Source: Anaeromassilibacillus sp. An250
GTDB taxonomy: Bacteria > Bacillota > Clostridia > Oscillospirales > Acutalibacteraceae
DNA: 64,000 nucleotides
Direction: 5' to 3'
NCBI RefSeq assembly: GCF_002159845.1
Contig: NZ_NFJK01000016.1
Coordinates: 1-64,000, forward strand
The notes under the pieces are model-generated. The model did not search any database and was not told the origin of the DNA. It worked only from the letters and a program-made list of their open reading frames with translations. Position 1 is the first letter of the stretch. Each line of letters begins with the position of its first letter. The position numbers and the translations under genes were made by a program. This document shows, one piece after another, positions 1-8,582 of this stretch.

Positions 1-105
1 CACAGACAACAAGCCCTTTCGGTTGCTTGAGCAATTTCTTCAAAAATATTGTCTAACTTTTCGGGGTCACTTCATTTTTTCGGAAGCCCCGGTTTCCCAT
101 TTCTT

Positions 106-1503
106 TTATATTGTAACATGTTCTTTTTTGGATGAAGAAGAGGTGGTCATTTGCGCGATCACTTTTTTGAATTGGAATGTAAAAAGGATGGCCGTAAAGC
201 TGACCGCAAGAAAATCTGCAACGGGTTCGGCCATATACACCGCCATAGTTTGGTTGGAAGTGAAGAGCGTTGGCATGATATAGATGAGCGGGATCAACAG
301 AATAAACTTACGCATCACCGCCACAAGGATGGAAGCCTTTGCCTTTCCCAAAGAGGTGAATGTCATCTGGCAGGCCATCTGAATACCGAACAGAAGCAAG
401 CAAGCCATATAGATGCGCAGCGCAGTTTTTGTATACTCCATCAGGGATGCGTCCGAAGTAAACATGGCGGCAAACGCCTGTGGGAAGAACATTACAAAGA
501 GCCAGAGCAATATAGAATAGCAGAGGCTGGCTTTCAATAGAAGTTTAAAAGCTGCTTTTACCCGTTCCACATTACCAGCGCCATAATTGTAACTGATAAT
601 GGGCTGTGCGCCCTGTCCAAGCCCCTGTAGAGGGAGCATAGCGAACTGCATGACGCTGGTTAGAATGGTCATCGCGCCTACAGCGATATCACCGCCGTAT
701 TGCAGCAGCGATGAATTAAAGCAGACAGAGATAACGCTTTCACTTGCTTGCATAACGAAAGTAGAACATCCAAGTGCAAGGCTAGGCAAAACAATCTTTG
801 CCTGCAACCCCAAATTTTCTTTTTTAATCTTTAGATGTGTCCTCTTGCCAAACAGGAAGGCTAAAACCCATATGCACGACATAGCCTGCGAGAGGATAGT
901 TGCTAGGGCAGCGCCCTTGACGCCCATCCCGAATCCGAAAATGAAAATGGGATCAAGGATGATATTGGCGACAGCACCGATCAAGACAGAGAGCATCCCT
1001 GTTTTGGCAAATCCTTGCGCGGTGATGAATGCGTTCATCCCAAGGGTAAGCTGGACAAAAATAGTGCCAATCGCATAGATGTTCATGTAGTCGACACCAT
1101 ATTGGATGGTATTTTCGCTGGCACCAAACGCCATGAGGAAATCACGGTTCCAAAGCAAGAGGGCCGCTGTTAGTAAGATGGAAATCAAGATCTGAATGAC
1201 AAAACAGTTTCCTAGCGTCTTTTCCGCAGAGGTATGGTCGCCTTTTCCCATAAAGATAGAAGCCCTTGGCGCGCCGCCATATCCCACAAATGCTGCAAAC
1301 GCCGTCACAATCATAATCAATGGCATACAGACTCCTACTCCTGTAAGAGCCATGGCCCCTGTTTCAGGAATATGGCCGATGTACATACGGTCGACAATGT
1401 TGTAAAGCATATTGATGATCTGTGCGGTAACCGTAGGAAGGGCTAAGCGCAACAAAAGCTTTCCAACCGGTTCTTTTTCCAAAAAATCTTTTTCCTCATT
1501 CAT
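106..1503 (-). CDS. MATE-family multidrug efflux transporter (MepA-like)
   Basis: Inner-membrane cation-coupled exporter of the MATE superfamily, 465 residues, the usual length for the family. About twelve hydrophobic segments are visible, in two halves. The N-terminal stretch with PTVTAQIINMLYNIVDRMYIG is the characteristic first-helix region of DinF/MepA-type MATE proteins. A second-half motif with QGLGQGAQPIISYNYGAG is equally typical. The ATG overlaps the stop of the upstream MarR gene (ATGA), so the two are translationally coupled. The order MarR then MATE matches the staphylococcal mepRA arrangement, which suggests drug-responsive repression. The substrate cannot be predicted. Confidence 0.93.
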   Translation of the reverse strand: MNEEKDFLEKEPVGKLLLRLALPTVTAQIINMLYNIVDRMYIGHIPETGAMALTGVGVCMPLIMIVTAFAAFVGYGGAPRASIFMGKGDHTSAEKTLGNCFVIQILISILLTAALLLWNRDFLMAFGASENTIQYGVDYMNIYAIGTIFVQLTLGMNAFITAQGFAKTGMLSVLIGAVANIILDPIFIFGFGMGVKGAALATILSQAMSCIWVLAFLFGKRTHLKIKKENLGLQAKIVLPSLALGCSTFVMQASESVISVCFNSSLLQYGGDIAVGAMTILTSVMQFAMLPLQGLGQGAQPIISYNYGAGNVERVKAAFKLLLKASLCYSILLWLFVMFFPQAFAAMFTSDASLMEYTKTALRIYMACLLLFGIQMACQMTFTSLGKAKASILVAVMRKFILLIPLIYIMPTLFTSNQTMAVYMAEPVADFLAVSFTAILFTFQFKKVIAQMTTSSSSKKEHVTI

Positions 1504-1949
1504 AGCTTTTCTCTCCTTGCTATGGCGTTTTTTGTGTTTTCTATAATCCGATCATTCATCCGTTCCAGCAGCTCCAACTCCTCCTGAGATAGGCCGGAAA
1601 AGACCTCTTCGAGGAACTCTTTGCTGATGATTTCCAATTCTTGTGTAATAGGATGGGCGGCTGGCGTTAAAGAGAGATGAATTTTTCTTCGGTCTTCCGT
1701 GTCCTGTTTCCGCTGAAGAATCGATTTCTGAATCAGACTCTCCACCGCTTGGGATACATTCCCTTTGGATAACATACGTAGTTCTACAATATCTGCGGCT
1801 GTGTCCTTTCCAGGATTGTTGTACAAGAAACTGATGATTGTTGCCTCAATTAAAGAAAGGTGATAATCCTGGCAGATTTGCTTTAGCATAGTCTCATGCA
1901 GCTTGATAATCCGCCGGATATTTACCAGGAAATTGCTCTTTTGGCTCAC
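1500..1949 (-). CDS. MarR-family transcriptional regulator
   Basis: 149-residue winged-helix repressor. The central region (residues about 45-105) carries the MarR features: a DNA-recognition helix around LRMLSKGNVSQAVESLIQK and the wing around RKQDTEDRRKIHLSLTP, where DxRxxxxxLT is the family hallmark. It is the first gene of a two-gene operon with the MATE exporter and overlaps it by 4 nt. An inverted repeat lies just upstream (1979-2000), so self-repression and control of the pump are likely. The inducing ligand is unknown. Confidence 0.92.
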   Translation of the reverse strand: MSQKSNFLVNIRRIIKLHETMLKQICQDYHLSLIEATIISFLYNNPGKDTAADIVELRMLSKGNVSQAVESLIQKSILQRKQDTEDRRKIHLSLTPAAHPITQELEIISKEFLEEVFSGLSQEELELLERMNDRIIENTKNAIARREKL

Positions 1950-1978
1950 ATAGGAATCCCCCTTGGTGTCATACGTTA

Positions 1979-2000
1979 AATAGTTTCTATAAAAACTGTT
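1979..2000. promoter_or_regulatory. Probable MarR operator
   Basis: Inverted repeat AATAGTTT-N6-AAACTGTT (one mismatch in eight) about 30 bp upstream of the marR start, inside an AT-rich promoter region. A wider dyad TAAATAG...CTATTTA spans 1977-2007. The half-site and the 6-nt spacing recur at the second marR gene (25324-25347). Confidence 0.5.
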
Positions 2001-2068
2001 CTATTTAAAACTAATTATAGTTCCAAATTTTTTTTGTCAAGTGGAAGCATAATTTTTGCATTCTCCTC

Positions 2069-2099
2069 TTGACATGGAGTACACTCGAAATGCTAAAGT
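2069..2099 (+). promoter_or_regulatory. MerR-type promoter with 19-bp spacer
   Basis: TTGACA at 2069-2074 and TAAAGT at 2094-2099 are separated by 19 bp. The dyad GAGT-AC-ACTC lies inside the spacer. An over-long spacer with a central dyad is the signature of MerR-family activation. It drives the carboxymuconolactone-decarboxylase-like gene at 2172. The likely regulator is the MerR protein at 4047. Confidence 0.6.
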
Positions 2100-2171
2100 C
2101 TTATTAAAAGAGATTTATGCAAGGGAGTATGTTGCCAACGCCCCGGCTATGTGTGAAAGGAGATCCGGAAT

Positions 2172-2930
2172 ATGGCAATTACAGAATTTTCAAAACGGTA
2201 CCTGGAAAAAATGATTCCTGGGTATTCATCAAAGCTCTCGGAAACAGATCCAGAATTCATAGAGAGGTTTACCAACTTCGCTTTTGATGAGGTTGTGAAC
2301 CAGGACGCCTTGGATGGACGCACCCGTTTCATGGCAATTTTAGCAGCGCTTTTGGGTTGCCAAGGGCTGGATATGTTCAAAGTTATGGTGCCGGCGGCAC
2401 TCCGTTTTGGTGTTACACCGGTCGAGATCAAGGAAATTGTTTATCAGTCTGTTGCCTACTTGGGGATTGGGCGGGTGTATCCCTTCCTAGACGCAGTAAA
2501 TGCATGCCTAATATCCGAGGGTGTTCTGCTTCCGTTGGAGGGGCAGGCGGAAACCACTATGGAGAACCGGTTAGAGGCAGGGGCCCAGGTACAGGTGGAC
2601 ATTTTTGGTGAGGGAATGCGTGGCTTCTATCGGTCTGGCCCGGAGGAGAGCCGCCATATCAATCGTTGGCTGGCAGACAACTGTTTTGGGGACTATTACA
2701 CCCGAAAAGGGCTCGACTATCAGCAGCGCGAGATGATTACCTTCTGCTTTTTAGCCGCACAGGGGGGCTGTGAGCCGCAGCTCACCAGCCATGCAGCCGC
2801 CAATATGCGTATTGGAAATGATAAAGCCTTCCTGATAAGCATTATTTCCCAATGCTTGCCCTATATCGGCTATCCACGCAGCCTCAATGCCTTGCGTTGT
2901 GTCAACGATGCAGCAGAAAAGGAAGCTTGA
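2172..2930 (+). CDS. Carboxymuconolactone decarboxylase (CMD) family protein
   Basis: 252-residue protein with two CMD/AhpD-like halves. The first is around residues 40-110, with FMAILAALLGCQGLDMFKVM and VTPVEIKEIVYQSVAYLG. The second is around residues 150-245. The CMD fold includes gamma-carboxymuconolactone decarboxylase and AhpD-type peroxidase partners; the CxxC pair of true AhpD is not seen, so an alkylhydroperoxidase role is unsupported. The start follows a good AAAGGAG site. It sits downstream of a MerR-type promoter and next to a flavodoxin and a MerR regulator. That set is often found in electrophile/aldehyde stress clusters of Clostridia, which is an inference here. Confidence 0.85.
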   Translation: MAITEFSKRYLEKMIPGYSSKLSETDPEFIERFTNFAFDEVVNQDALDGRTRFMAILAALLGCQGLDMFKVMVPAALRFGVTPVEIKEIVYQSVAYLGIGRVYPFLDAVNACLISEGVLLPLEGQAETTMENRLEAGAQVQVDIFGEGMRGFYRSGPEESRHINRWLADNCFGDYYTRKGLDYQQREMITFCFLAAQGGCEPQLTSHAAANMRIGNDKAFLISIISQCLPYIGYPRSLNALRCVNDAAEKEA

Positions 2931-2986
2931 CGGAGTACCATATGGTAGGCAGTGCCTGTTTAAAAATGAAATATTTTTAAGATTAC

Positions 2987-3017
2987 TTGACATGGAGTGC
3001 GCTGCATGTGTTAGTCT
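2987..3017 (+). promoter_or_regulatory. MerR-type promoter with 19-bp spacer
   Basis: TTGACA at 2987-2992, a 19-bp spacer, then TAGTCT at 3012-3017. The spacer begins TGGAGT exactly as at 2069, though the right half of the dyad is degenerate (GCTG instead of ACTC). It precedes the flavodoxin gene at 3097. Confidence 0.5.
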
Positions 3018-3096
3018 TAATAGGAAAAGAACGGGAGGCAGCCATTTGAGGCGGACTTGTCCCCGATGGTTTATCCGAAAAGAAGGAGCGATCGCT

Positions 3097-3630
3097 ATGA
3101 ATAAATATTTGATTGCGTATTTTTCCCGCAAAGGCGAAAACTATGTCAATGGCCAGATCCTGGATCTTCCTGTAGGAAATACGGAAGTTGCAGCAAAAGA
3201 GATCCAAAATCTGACCGGAGGGGATCTCTTTTGCATTCAACCCACAAGGGAATATGCGGAAAATTATCGCAAATGTGTAGCCGAGGCCAGGGAAGAGCTG
3301 CAAAGCGGGGCCCGTCCGGAGATATTGGATTGTGTTCGAAATTGGGACGCCTATGATACCATTTTTTTGGGGTATCCAAATTGGTGCGGAACCATGCCCA
3401 TGCCAGTGTGGACTTTTTTAGGGTCGTACGATTTTGCTGGAAAAACCATCCTGCCATTTTGTACGAATGAAGGTAGTGGCATGGGCCATAGTGAAGCGGA
3501 TATCCGAGGGTTGTGCCCAACAGCGGCTCTGAAAAAGGGGCTGTCGGTCCGTGGAAGTTCCGTTGGTACAGCGCGTGCAGAAATTGCCGCTTGGCTAAAA
3601 TCCGAGGGAATCCCTGTAGCAGGAGATTAA
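3097..3630 (+). CDS. Flavodoxin family protein
   Basis: 177-residue FMN-binding electron-transfer protein. The N-terminus YLIAYFSRKGENYVNG fits the phosphate-binding loop of the flavodoxin_4 type. The FMN-contact loops GYPNWCGTMPMPVWTF and PFCTNEGSGMGHS follow in the expected order. The ATG at 3097 has an AAGGAG site. The reading frame is open further upstream but without family similarity, so the longer form was not used. It is transcribed from the MerR-type promoter at 2987 and probably serves as a reductase or redox partner in the same stress regulon as the CMD protein. Confidence 0.9.
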   Translation: MNKYLIAYFSRKGENYVNGQILDLPVGNTEVAAKEIQNLTGGDLFCIQPTREYAENYRKCVAEAREELQSGARPEILDCVRNWDAYDTIFLGYPNWCGTMPMPVWTFLGSYDFAGKTILPFCTNEGSGMGHSEADIRGLCPTAALKKGLSVRGSSVGTARAEIAAWLKSEGIPVAGD

Positions 3631-3690
3631 ATGGAGTTCCTAAAAGGGCGTAGAAGTGAACGCACGGATCCTACACAGGGCACACTAAGC

Positions 3691-3929
3691 AGGCGGCAGA
3701 GATGTTGCGTCGGCAGCTATATGGATATGGTGGAGATCTAGACCGTTACTTTCTATGAGAAAAGCCATACTGTTGTGGTGGAGCAGGGGGAAGAAGTAGA
3801 GCATGGGTATATGCCGGCGTTGAAACCGTGGATACCGACTTAACGGGCGATTCGCCTATGACCAATAGCGGATGGCTAGGCCATGCGGAAGAGGATGTCG
3901 AGGCCGCTTGCTCCACAGGGCAAAGGTAG
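3691..3929 (+). pseudogene. Decayed coding fragment, product not recognised
   Basis: Between the flavodoxin and the MerR regulator, 415 bp hold no intact gene. Two coding-like stretches in different frames can be read: one with TVTFYEKSHTVVVEQGEEVE, then one with ETVDTDLTGDSPMTNSGW ending at a stop at 3927-3929. A frameshift near 3810-3830 and an upstream in-frame stop separate them. No family was recognised. Confidence 0.4.
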
Positions 3930-4046
3930 AAAAAGGGATTGGCATCCAATTCCAGGGGAACAGATTTTTGGCCTCTGTGGAGGCAATCCGAAAATGGGCA
4001 GGCCCTTGGAATAGCATAAAATCAGAACGAACCAGGAGGAATTCAT

Positions 4047-4448
4047 ATGACGATTGCAGAAGTGAGCAGAAAATATGAAATATCCGCTGATACCCTACGT
4101 TACTATGAACGTATTGGGTTGATCCCACCCGTGCCCCGCACAAAGAGCGGCCTTCGGGATTATGATGAGGAATCCTGCGGCTGGGTGGAATTGATGAAAT
4201 GTATGCGGGCGGCCGGCGTACAGATTGAAGCTTTGATCGAGTATGTGGCTTTATTCCAACAAGGCGACGATACGATCGATACCCGCAAGGCGTTATTGAT
4301 CGAACAGAGGGAGCAGCTGCTTGCCCGTATGGAAGATATGCAAAAGTCCCTGGACCGGCTGAATATGAAAATTGAGCGGTATGAGCAGGGATTAATGACA
4401 AAGGAACAGCAGCTTAGACGTTTCCATGAGGAGAAACAGACCGGTTGA
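4047..4448 (+). CDS. MerR-family regulator, AdhR/NmlR-like
   Basis: 133-residue regulator. The N-terminal winged helix-turn-helix (ISADTLRYYERIGLIPPV) is followed by a C-terminal dimerisation coiled coil (residues about 75-120). A single cysteine in the KCMR motif falls at residue 52, the position of the aldehyde-reactive Cys52 of Bacillus AdhR; a second cysteine at 44 is not conserved in my recollection. The ATG has a strong AGGAGG site. The probable targets are the 19-bp-spacer promoters at 2069, 2987 and 24627. It is inferred to sense reactive carbonyls or thiol-modifying electrophiles. Confidence 0.88.
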   Translation: MTIAEVSRKYEISADTLRYYERIGLIPPVPRTKSGLRDYDEESCGWVELMKCMRAAGVQIEALIEYVALFQQGDDTIDTRKALLIEQREQLLARMEDMQKSLDRLNMKIERYEQGLMTKEQQLRRFHEEKQTG

Positions 4449-4476
4449 TGGTCCTTTGAAGGAACAAAAGATGCTG

Positions 4477-4494
4477 TAAGATAATAATATCTTA
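4477..4494. promoter_or_regulatory. Palindrome upstream of the GNAT gene
   Basis: Perfect 7-bp inverted repeat TAAGATA-AATA-TATCTTA, 23 bp before the acetyltransferase start and just before its ribosome site. It could be an operator or a small mRNA hairpin. Confidence 0.3.
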
Positions 4495-4516
4495 AGAGGA
4501 TCTAGGAGGTTCTTCT

Positions 4517-5116
4517 ATGTTGCAGTTCCGTGCTATGCAAGACGGGGATCTGGATGCTTTGACACGGATTGTGGAGAGAGTATGGAAGATGGATTCCATG
4601 TGTGGAGGCCATACAATTGGGTGGCACATGGCGCGGGAATACCTGCTGAATACTTTAAGCCATTCAACATCCGTGCAGGTGGCCCTTTGGATGCAAAAGA
4701 TCGCCGGCTTTTTGGCCATAGACGACAAATTCTGTTTGAACCCCATTCGGTTGGGTAAAGTGGAATTTCCGCAGAAGTTACATACAAAGGCCGTTGAGGT
4801 TATGCGGACACGAATGGCGGAATACGACCAACTGTGCGCCAAACTGTTAAAAGAGAGTGGGCGCCAATTTGATGGGGAGGTCACACTTTTTGCAGTGGAA
4901 CCAAGTTTGCAGGGGAAGGGGATTGGAACAGCACTCTTTGAAAAGGCACAGGCATATTTTGCACATAAAAACTTCTTTCTATATACCGATACAGGATGCA
5001 ATTATTCATTTTATGATACCCACGGAATGCACTGCGTGGCAAAACAGAAAAATCAGAATCCATATCAAAAAAACAAACCATTTTATATCTTCCTATATGC
5101 GGCAACCGTCTCCTAA
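4517..5116 (+). CDS. GNAT-family N-acetyltransferase
   Basis: 199-residue acetyl-CoA-dependent acetyltransferase. Motif A is clear near residues 120-150: VTLFAVEPSLQGKGIGTALF, with the pyrophosphate loop Q-G-K-G-I-G. The following FFLYTDTGCNYSFYDTHGM is the motif-B region seen in a clostridial GNAT subgroup. The start has a GGAGG site. It lies 68 bp after the MerR gene and is probably co-transcribed or driven from the palindromic region at 4477. A terminator follows at 5158. Substrate unknown. Confidence 0.88.
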   Translation: MLQFRAMQDGDLDALTRIVERVWKMDSMCGGHTIGWHMAREYLLNTLSHSTSVQVALWMQKIAGFLAIDDKFCLNPIRLGKVEFPQKLHTKAVEVMRTRMAEYDQLCAKLLKESGRQFDGEVTLFAVEPSLQGKGIGTALFEKAQAYFAHKNFFLYTDTGCNYSFYDTHGMHCVAKQKNQNPYQKNKPFYIFLYAATVS

Positions 5117-5157
5117 AAATGGAATGATTTGGATCCTGCCAGGGACGATGCCGGATT

Positions 5158-5198
5158 AAAAGCCGAGGGCCTTGATTTATTTAGGGCTTTCGGCTTTT
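5158..5198 (+). terminator. Rho-independent terminator
   Basis: Stem AAAGCCGA...TCGGCTTT, with inner GCC/GGC pairs and a T-rich end, 40 bp after the GNAT stop. Confidence 0.65.
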
Positions 5199-5211
5199 CT
5201 TATGTCGGTTA

Positions 5212-5262
5212 CAGCATGACAAAACCCCCGGTTCTACCGGGGGCGCTAAAAACCTCAGCAAA
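5212..5262. repeat. Dispersed hairpin repeat, copy 1
   Basis: Contains the perfect hairpin CCCCCGGTTCTACCGGGGG (5225-5243), preceded by CAGCATGACAAAA and followed by TAAAAACCT. The same arrangement occurs at 60626-60679. It may be a remnant end of an IS200/IS605-type element or a REP-like sequence; no transposase is nearby. Confidence 0.6.
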
Positions 5263-5302
5263 TAAATTAGTGGAAGTTAGGAATGAGGCAAAGGAAATGT
5301 AT

Positions 5303-5665
5303 TCATAAGTATGGAAATTCCATTTGCTGGTGATCCAAAATAGCAGATTGAATACTGTCAATTATGTAGGAGACTTTTTCATTGCCTGGCTTCATACAGC
5401 TGGATAAGCTGACAAACCCCTTGAGCTATTCTGCCTGATGGATACTCGTCAAGCATCCCAGCTTTTGTGCCAGAGCTTCCGACTTTTTTGCAGAAATAAT
5501 TTTGGAAGATGCAACTGCATCCGCCAGCATTTTCAATTCGGCATATTCGAAAAGCCTATTCCCAATGAAATACTGATTTTGTGTGCGATTGACCGCTACA
5601 ATGTCAACCCCAGCAAAGATTAAAGCGTTCGAATTATCATAGACAGTTTGGCGTACTGCATAAAA
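5303..5665 (-). pseudogene. Decayed WYL-domain (DeoR-like) transcriptional regulator
   Basis: Reading the minus strand gives TVYDNSNALIFAGVDIVAVN, then FEYAELKMLADAVASSKIIS, then AQKLGCLTSIHQAE. An in-frame TAG at 5428-5426 follows, and the frame then resumes with KPGNEKVSYIIDSIQSAI up to a TGA at 5305-5303. These segments match, in order, the winged-helix end, the linker and the start of the ligand region of WYL-domain regulators. The N-terminus and the WYL motif itself are missing. It lies directly downstream of the immunity island, so it may mark an old junction. Confidence 0.6.
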
Positions 5666-5668
5666 AAA

Positions 5669-6547
5669 TCAGCGGCCTCCCGAGGCGTATTTCCCCATGT
5701 TGATATCCAGCACCTCTCTGGGCGGCTGGATTAGCGCGTCCTCATATTGGCACTTCCACTGAACCCTCCAGCTTATCTGACCATCCATGATACCGTCCAT
5801 GGTTTCCCCGTCCTCAACAGGGTTGTCATTTGCCAGGATATATGACGCCACATTGTAGGCATGGTTCACCACCCAGTTGGGGTTCATACCATGGAAGTGG
5901 TACTGAAGATCCGGCAAGAACAGGGTGCTCATGCCCACAGTGTCGATGAGCATATCCTCGGTGCCCTGAATGTTGAAGAAACGGACATTGACCCCGAAGC
6001 GAATGAAGCGATCCGGTCCCTCGATCTGGTGGGAACGCACATCCTCAGCCAGAAAGAGCTTGCCGCAATTTTGGAAGTAGAATGCCTCACAGGTGGGATA
6101 CAGTTCTGCAAGAGCGTCTAAAAAGTCAGCATCCAGATTTGCCCGTTCCAAGGCCGGAAGCGCCGCCGCCAGCATATCAATGGCTACGACCTGATACTGG
6201 CACTCTTGGAAAATCCGTTCCCGATCCTCCTGGCAGTCCCACATCTGGCTCATCAGGAAAGCGTCGAATCCATCGCCCTTAAAACTGGTACAACCCATCA
6301 CCATGAGCTGTGCAGGGCCTTTGCCATCCTTGAACTCCGCAATATGCTCCAAGGTTGCAAAGCCCGCAGTCTTATCATTGTGGCAGAAACACTCTACCGC
6401 CCCGATATGCTTTTCGATCACAGCGGTCATTTCATCCTTGCCGGGCATTGCCACCGGCTCTTTGAACAGCATCTGGATGAGAAAGGGGCCGCCGGGCCGA
6501 AGGCCTCTTTCATTGTCCAGATTTTGCTGGAATACTTCATCGCTCAT
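5669..6547 (-). CDS. DUF4261-domain protein (immunity-type)
   Basis: 292-residue soluble protein, last gene of the minus-strand immunity island. The segment from GGPFLIQMLFKEPVAMP onward matches DUF4261 in style. The C-terminal VRFFNI...DMLIDTVGMSTLFLPDLQYHFHG is the conserved DUF4261 end, where an internal residue series about a local property of the protein (a YHF/H pattern) is typical. The start at 6547 was chosen over an upstream ATG because an AAAGGAGG site lies 6 nt before it. DUF4261 domains occur in polymorphic-toxin immunity loci; a second copy is embedded in the large fusion protein at 9941-15283. Specific target unknown. Confidence 0.7.
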   Translation of the reverse strand: MSDEVFQQNLDNERGLRPGGPFLIQMLFKEPVAMPGKDEMTAVIEKHIGAVECFCHNDKTAGFATLEHIAEFKDGKGPAQLMVMGCTSFKGDGFDAFLMSQMWDCQEDRERIFQECQYQVVAIDMLAAALPALERANLDADFLDALAELYPTCEAFYFQNCGKLFLAEDVRSHQIEGPDRFIRFGVNVRFFNIQGTEDMLIDTVGMSTLFLPDLQYHFHGMNPNWVVNHAYNVASYILANDNPVEDGETMDGIMDGQISWRVQWKCQYEDALIQPPREVLDINMGKYASGGR

Positions 6548-6718
6548 TTCTTTTCCTCCTTTTTGTCTGGGATAACTTGAATCTAAACTGCAACGCTTGA
6601 TGGACAATCTCCTTAGGCAGATTACGGGAGTGGCCGATCAGGCACCAGACCCGGTAGTCCGCTTTTCCGTATCCGTTTCCTGACGGTAGAGTTGATAGTC
6701 CGCCTCGTTCTCCGCGCT

Positions 6719-7410
6719 TCATGTGTCATACTGCTTTTTCGCCCGGACAAAGTCCTCTATAAAGGCATCCAATTCCTCGACAGTGCGGCTCGCAGCCCAG
6801 TCATGATCCACATAGTGGGCATGGGAGAAATGGAAGATTTGTGCCCCCATCCACTGGCGCACTTTGTTTTCCGGCATCTTGCGCAATTCCTCCTGCCGCC
6901 GGTATTCCGCCAGCTGCTCCGGCGTTCCATAGCTCTCGATCATCCGCTCTTTCACTTGAATGGTCCAGCTGTAGTCCTCCGGCTGAGTAAAGGGAGCGCA
7001 GACCAGTTGGAGCGCCTTCGCCCGGCCAGCCTCAAAGAGGTCGATATAATCCAGGTAGTTGGCCTGGACCAGCAGGATGAAGGTATCCAGCATCTATGTG
7101 TCCAGCTGTAGGTCCTCTGTCAGCAGCTGGAAGCGGGTGCCACCCGTGGGCACTTCCATGGCGAAAGAATAAGGGAGGTCATCCCCTTGATAAATTGTAT
7201 AGTGGAAGCCTACCTCGATATTTCCATGGCTGTTCTCATAGTCCAGATAGTTGTGGCGGATTCGCTCAAACCAAACCAGGTAAGTTAGGCCATTTTTCCC
7301 TTCCTTTGGAAGTCGCCCTTCTTCGGCCGCTTCCCCTCTTTTTCACCCAGGCCCAGCCCACAGGTAGGCCAGGGCATTCGCAAATTATCGGATGGGTGGT
7401 TTTGCTCCAT
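6719..7410 (-). pseudogene. Frameshifted and interrupted immunity-island gene
   Basis: An ATG at 7410 opens a frame that ends early at 7287-7285. The coding signal resumes in another frame (YLVWFERIRHNYLDYEN...MEVPTGGTRFQLLTEDLQ) and is cut by a TAG at 7096-7094. It then continues in the same frame with MLDTFILLVQANYLDYIDL to a stop at 6719. Together this would be about 225 residues. No family was recognised. Both lesions could in principle be sequencing errors, but neighbours show similar damage. Confidence 0.55.
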
Positions 7411-7436
7411 GGAATCGGCCTCCGCTCAAAACTTCA

Positions 7437-8216
7437 TCAATAATCCAGCAGGATGGGCACCTGCTGCTCCTCTGCAAACCGCATAGCCTGCCAAAACATG
7501 GAGAAGGAGAACTTGGCCAGGGACTGGGTATCGTACTGGGTATGTTCAGGAATGTCCGCTTTGCTGTACTGCCCGTCCGGGCCTATGGTGCCATCCACTG
7601 GGTAGCCTTCGGTTTCGGTCCAGCGGAGGATGGTGACCTCATCGGCCCGCCACGCCAGCTGGTTCAGTTTCTCCAGTTCCTTCCGCAACCCACCCAAGGT
7701 ACCAATTATGGTTTGGGCGTCAGTGGGCAAGGGCGCCTGGAACATAAAGCTGTCTGACAGGGGAATCCACCAGGTGGCCCCACGAAACAGGGACCACACC
7801 CGCTCCGGATCTTCCGCAAGGCGGGCGATCAGGGGATGTTCCCCAAAATCCCAGTCCTTTTCTACAGTGGGCGGCACCGGCTGCCCATAGGTATGACAGG
7901 CGGCTACAAGCAGCATAGCGCCCAAGGCATCCCAATCGGGCTTGTCTGTGTAATAGGGTTTCTCATTGTCCTCCGGCCAAGGGGCATAGGGCGGCTGGTC
8001 CGGCTGAGAAATGGCGTCCAAGATTTGATCTCGCCAGTTCTCCACTGTTGCCTGGACCTCCGCTGGGGAAAGCTCCTCCTCGTTGCCGGCGGGCTCCCCA
8101 TCCGGGGAGATCCTGCTGAAGGAATATCCGTTTTTCTCCGCCCACTGCTGAACAACGGTTTTCCAGTTGTGGGAATAGTACCGGGTCAGTGTCCCGGCAT
8201 AGATGTCAAGTCCCAT
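7437..8216 (-). CDS. Conserved hypothetical protein, immunity island
   Basis: 259-residue soluble protein beginning MGLDIYAGTLTRYY. I recall this N-terminal signature from uncharacterised bacterial proteins but cannot assign a domain. It is rich in Trp and acidic residues, with no signal peptide or membrane segment. The start at 8216 has AAGGAGG 6 nt upstream; a further in-frame ATG nine codons earlier overlaps the barstar gene and has no such site. It is probably an immunity or accessory factor by context only. Confidence 0.6.
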   Translation of the reverse strand: MGLDIYAGTLTRYYSHNWKTVVQQWAEKNGYSFSRISPDGEPAGNEEELSPAEVQATVENWRDQILDAISQPDQPPYAPWPEDNEKPYYTDKPDWDALGAMLLVAACHTYGQPVPPTVEKDWDFGEHPLIARLAEDPERVWSLFRGATWWIPLSDSFMFQAPLPTDAQTIIGTLGGLRKELEKLNQLAWRADEVTILRWTETEGYPVDGTIGPDGQYSKADIPEHTQYDTQSLAKFSFSMFWQAMRFAEEQQVPILLDY

Positions 8217-8239
8217 GGTGTGCCTCCTTTTCTGTTCGG

Positions 8240-8539
8240 TCAAAGATGTTCCAGGGTACAGTCGTGCCCGGAATTGTCCGTATCCAAAATGATTTCCGCA
8301 ATGGTGTCCATGGTCTCTTTGCCGGGATCACGGACGCTTTTTTCATAGGCCAGCCACTTGATATGGATGGGCTGGCCATACCCATGACGCCCAAGACCGC
8401 CCCGGAGAATATCATTGAATGCGTTCAGGTTCCGGCCAATCTTCCAGTCTAAACCGCAGGTGAACACCCACTCCGCCTCTCGGTAGAAGCCAGCCATATT
8501 GGAAAAGCGGCGGCCATCGATAGTAAACACCTCTCTCAT
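8240..8539 (-). CDS. Barstar-family protein (ribonuclease inhibitor)
   Basis: 99 residues, close to the roughly 90 of barstar. The segment FTIDGRRFSNMAGFYREAEW followed by GRNLNAFNDILRGGLG is the barstar signature: the helix 2 region with the LDAF/LNAF-DxLRGG pattern that contacts the nuclease active site. Barstar homologues bind and block barnase-type or related RNase toxin domains in the cytoplasm. No barnase-like gene is present in this window, so it acts, if expressed, as an orphan immunity protein against incoming toxins. Confidence 0.8.
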   Translation of the reverse strand: MREVFTIDGRRFSNMAGFYREAEWVFTCGLDWKIGRNLNAFNDILRGGLGRHGYGQPIHIKWLAYEKSVRDPGKETMDTIAEIILDTDNSGHDCTLEHL

Positions 8540-8582
8540 CTTCCAAACACCTTCTTTTCACATTCTATGGGGCCTCGCCCTG

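Noticed and set aside
1-105. Minus-strand coding-like string ending the window (SDPEKLDNIFEEIAQA)
   Set aside because: Only about 25 codons, no start codon or ribosome site, and the rest lies outside the window.
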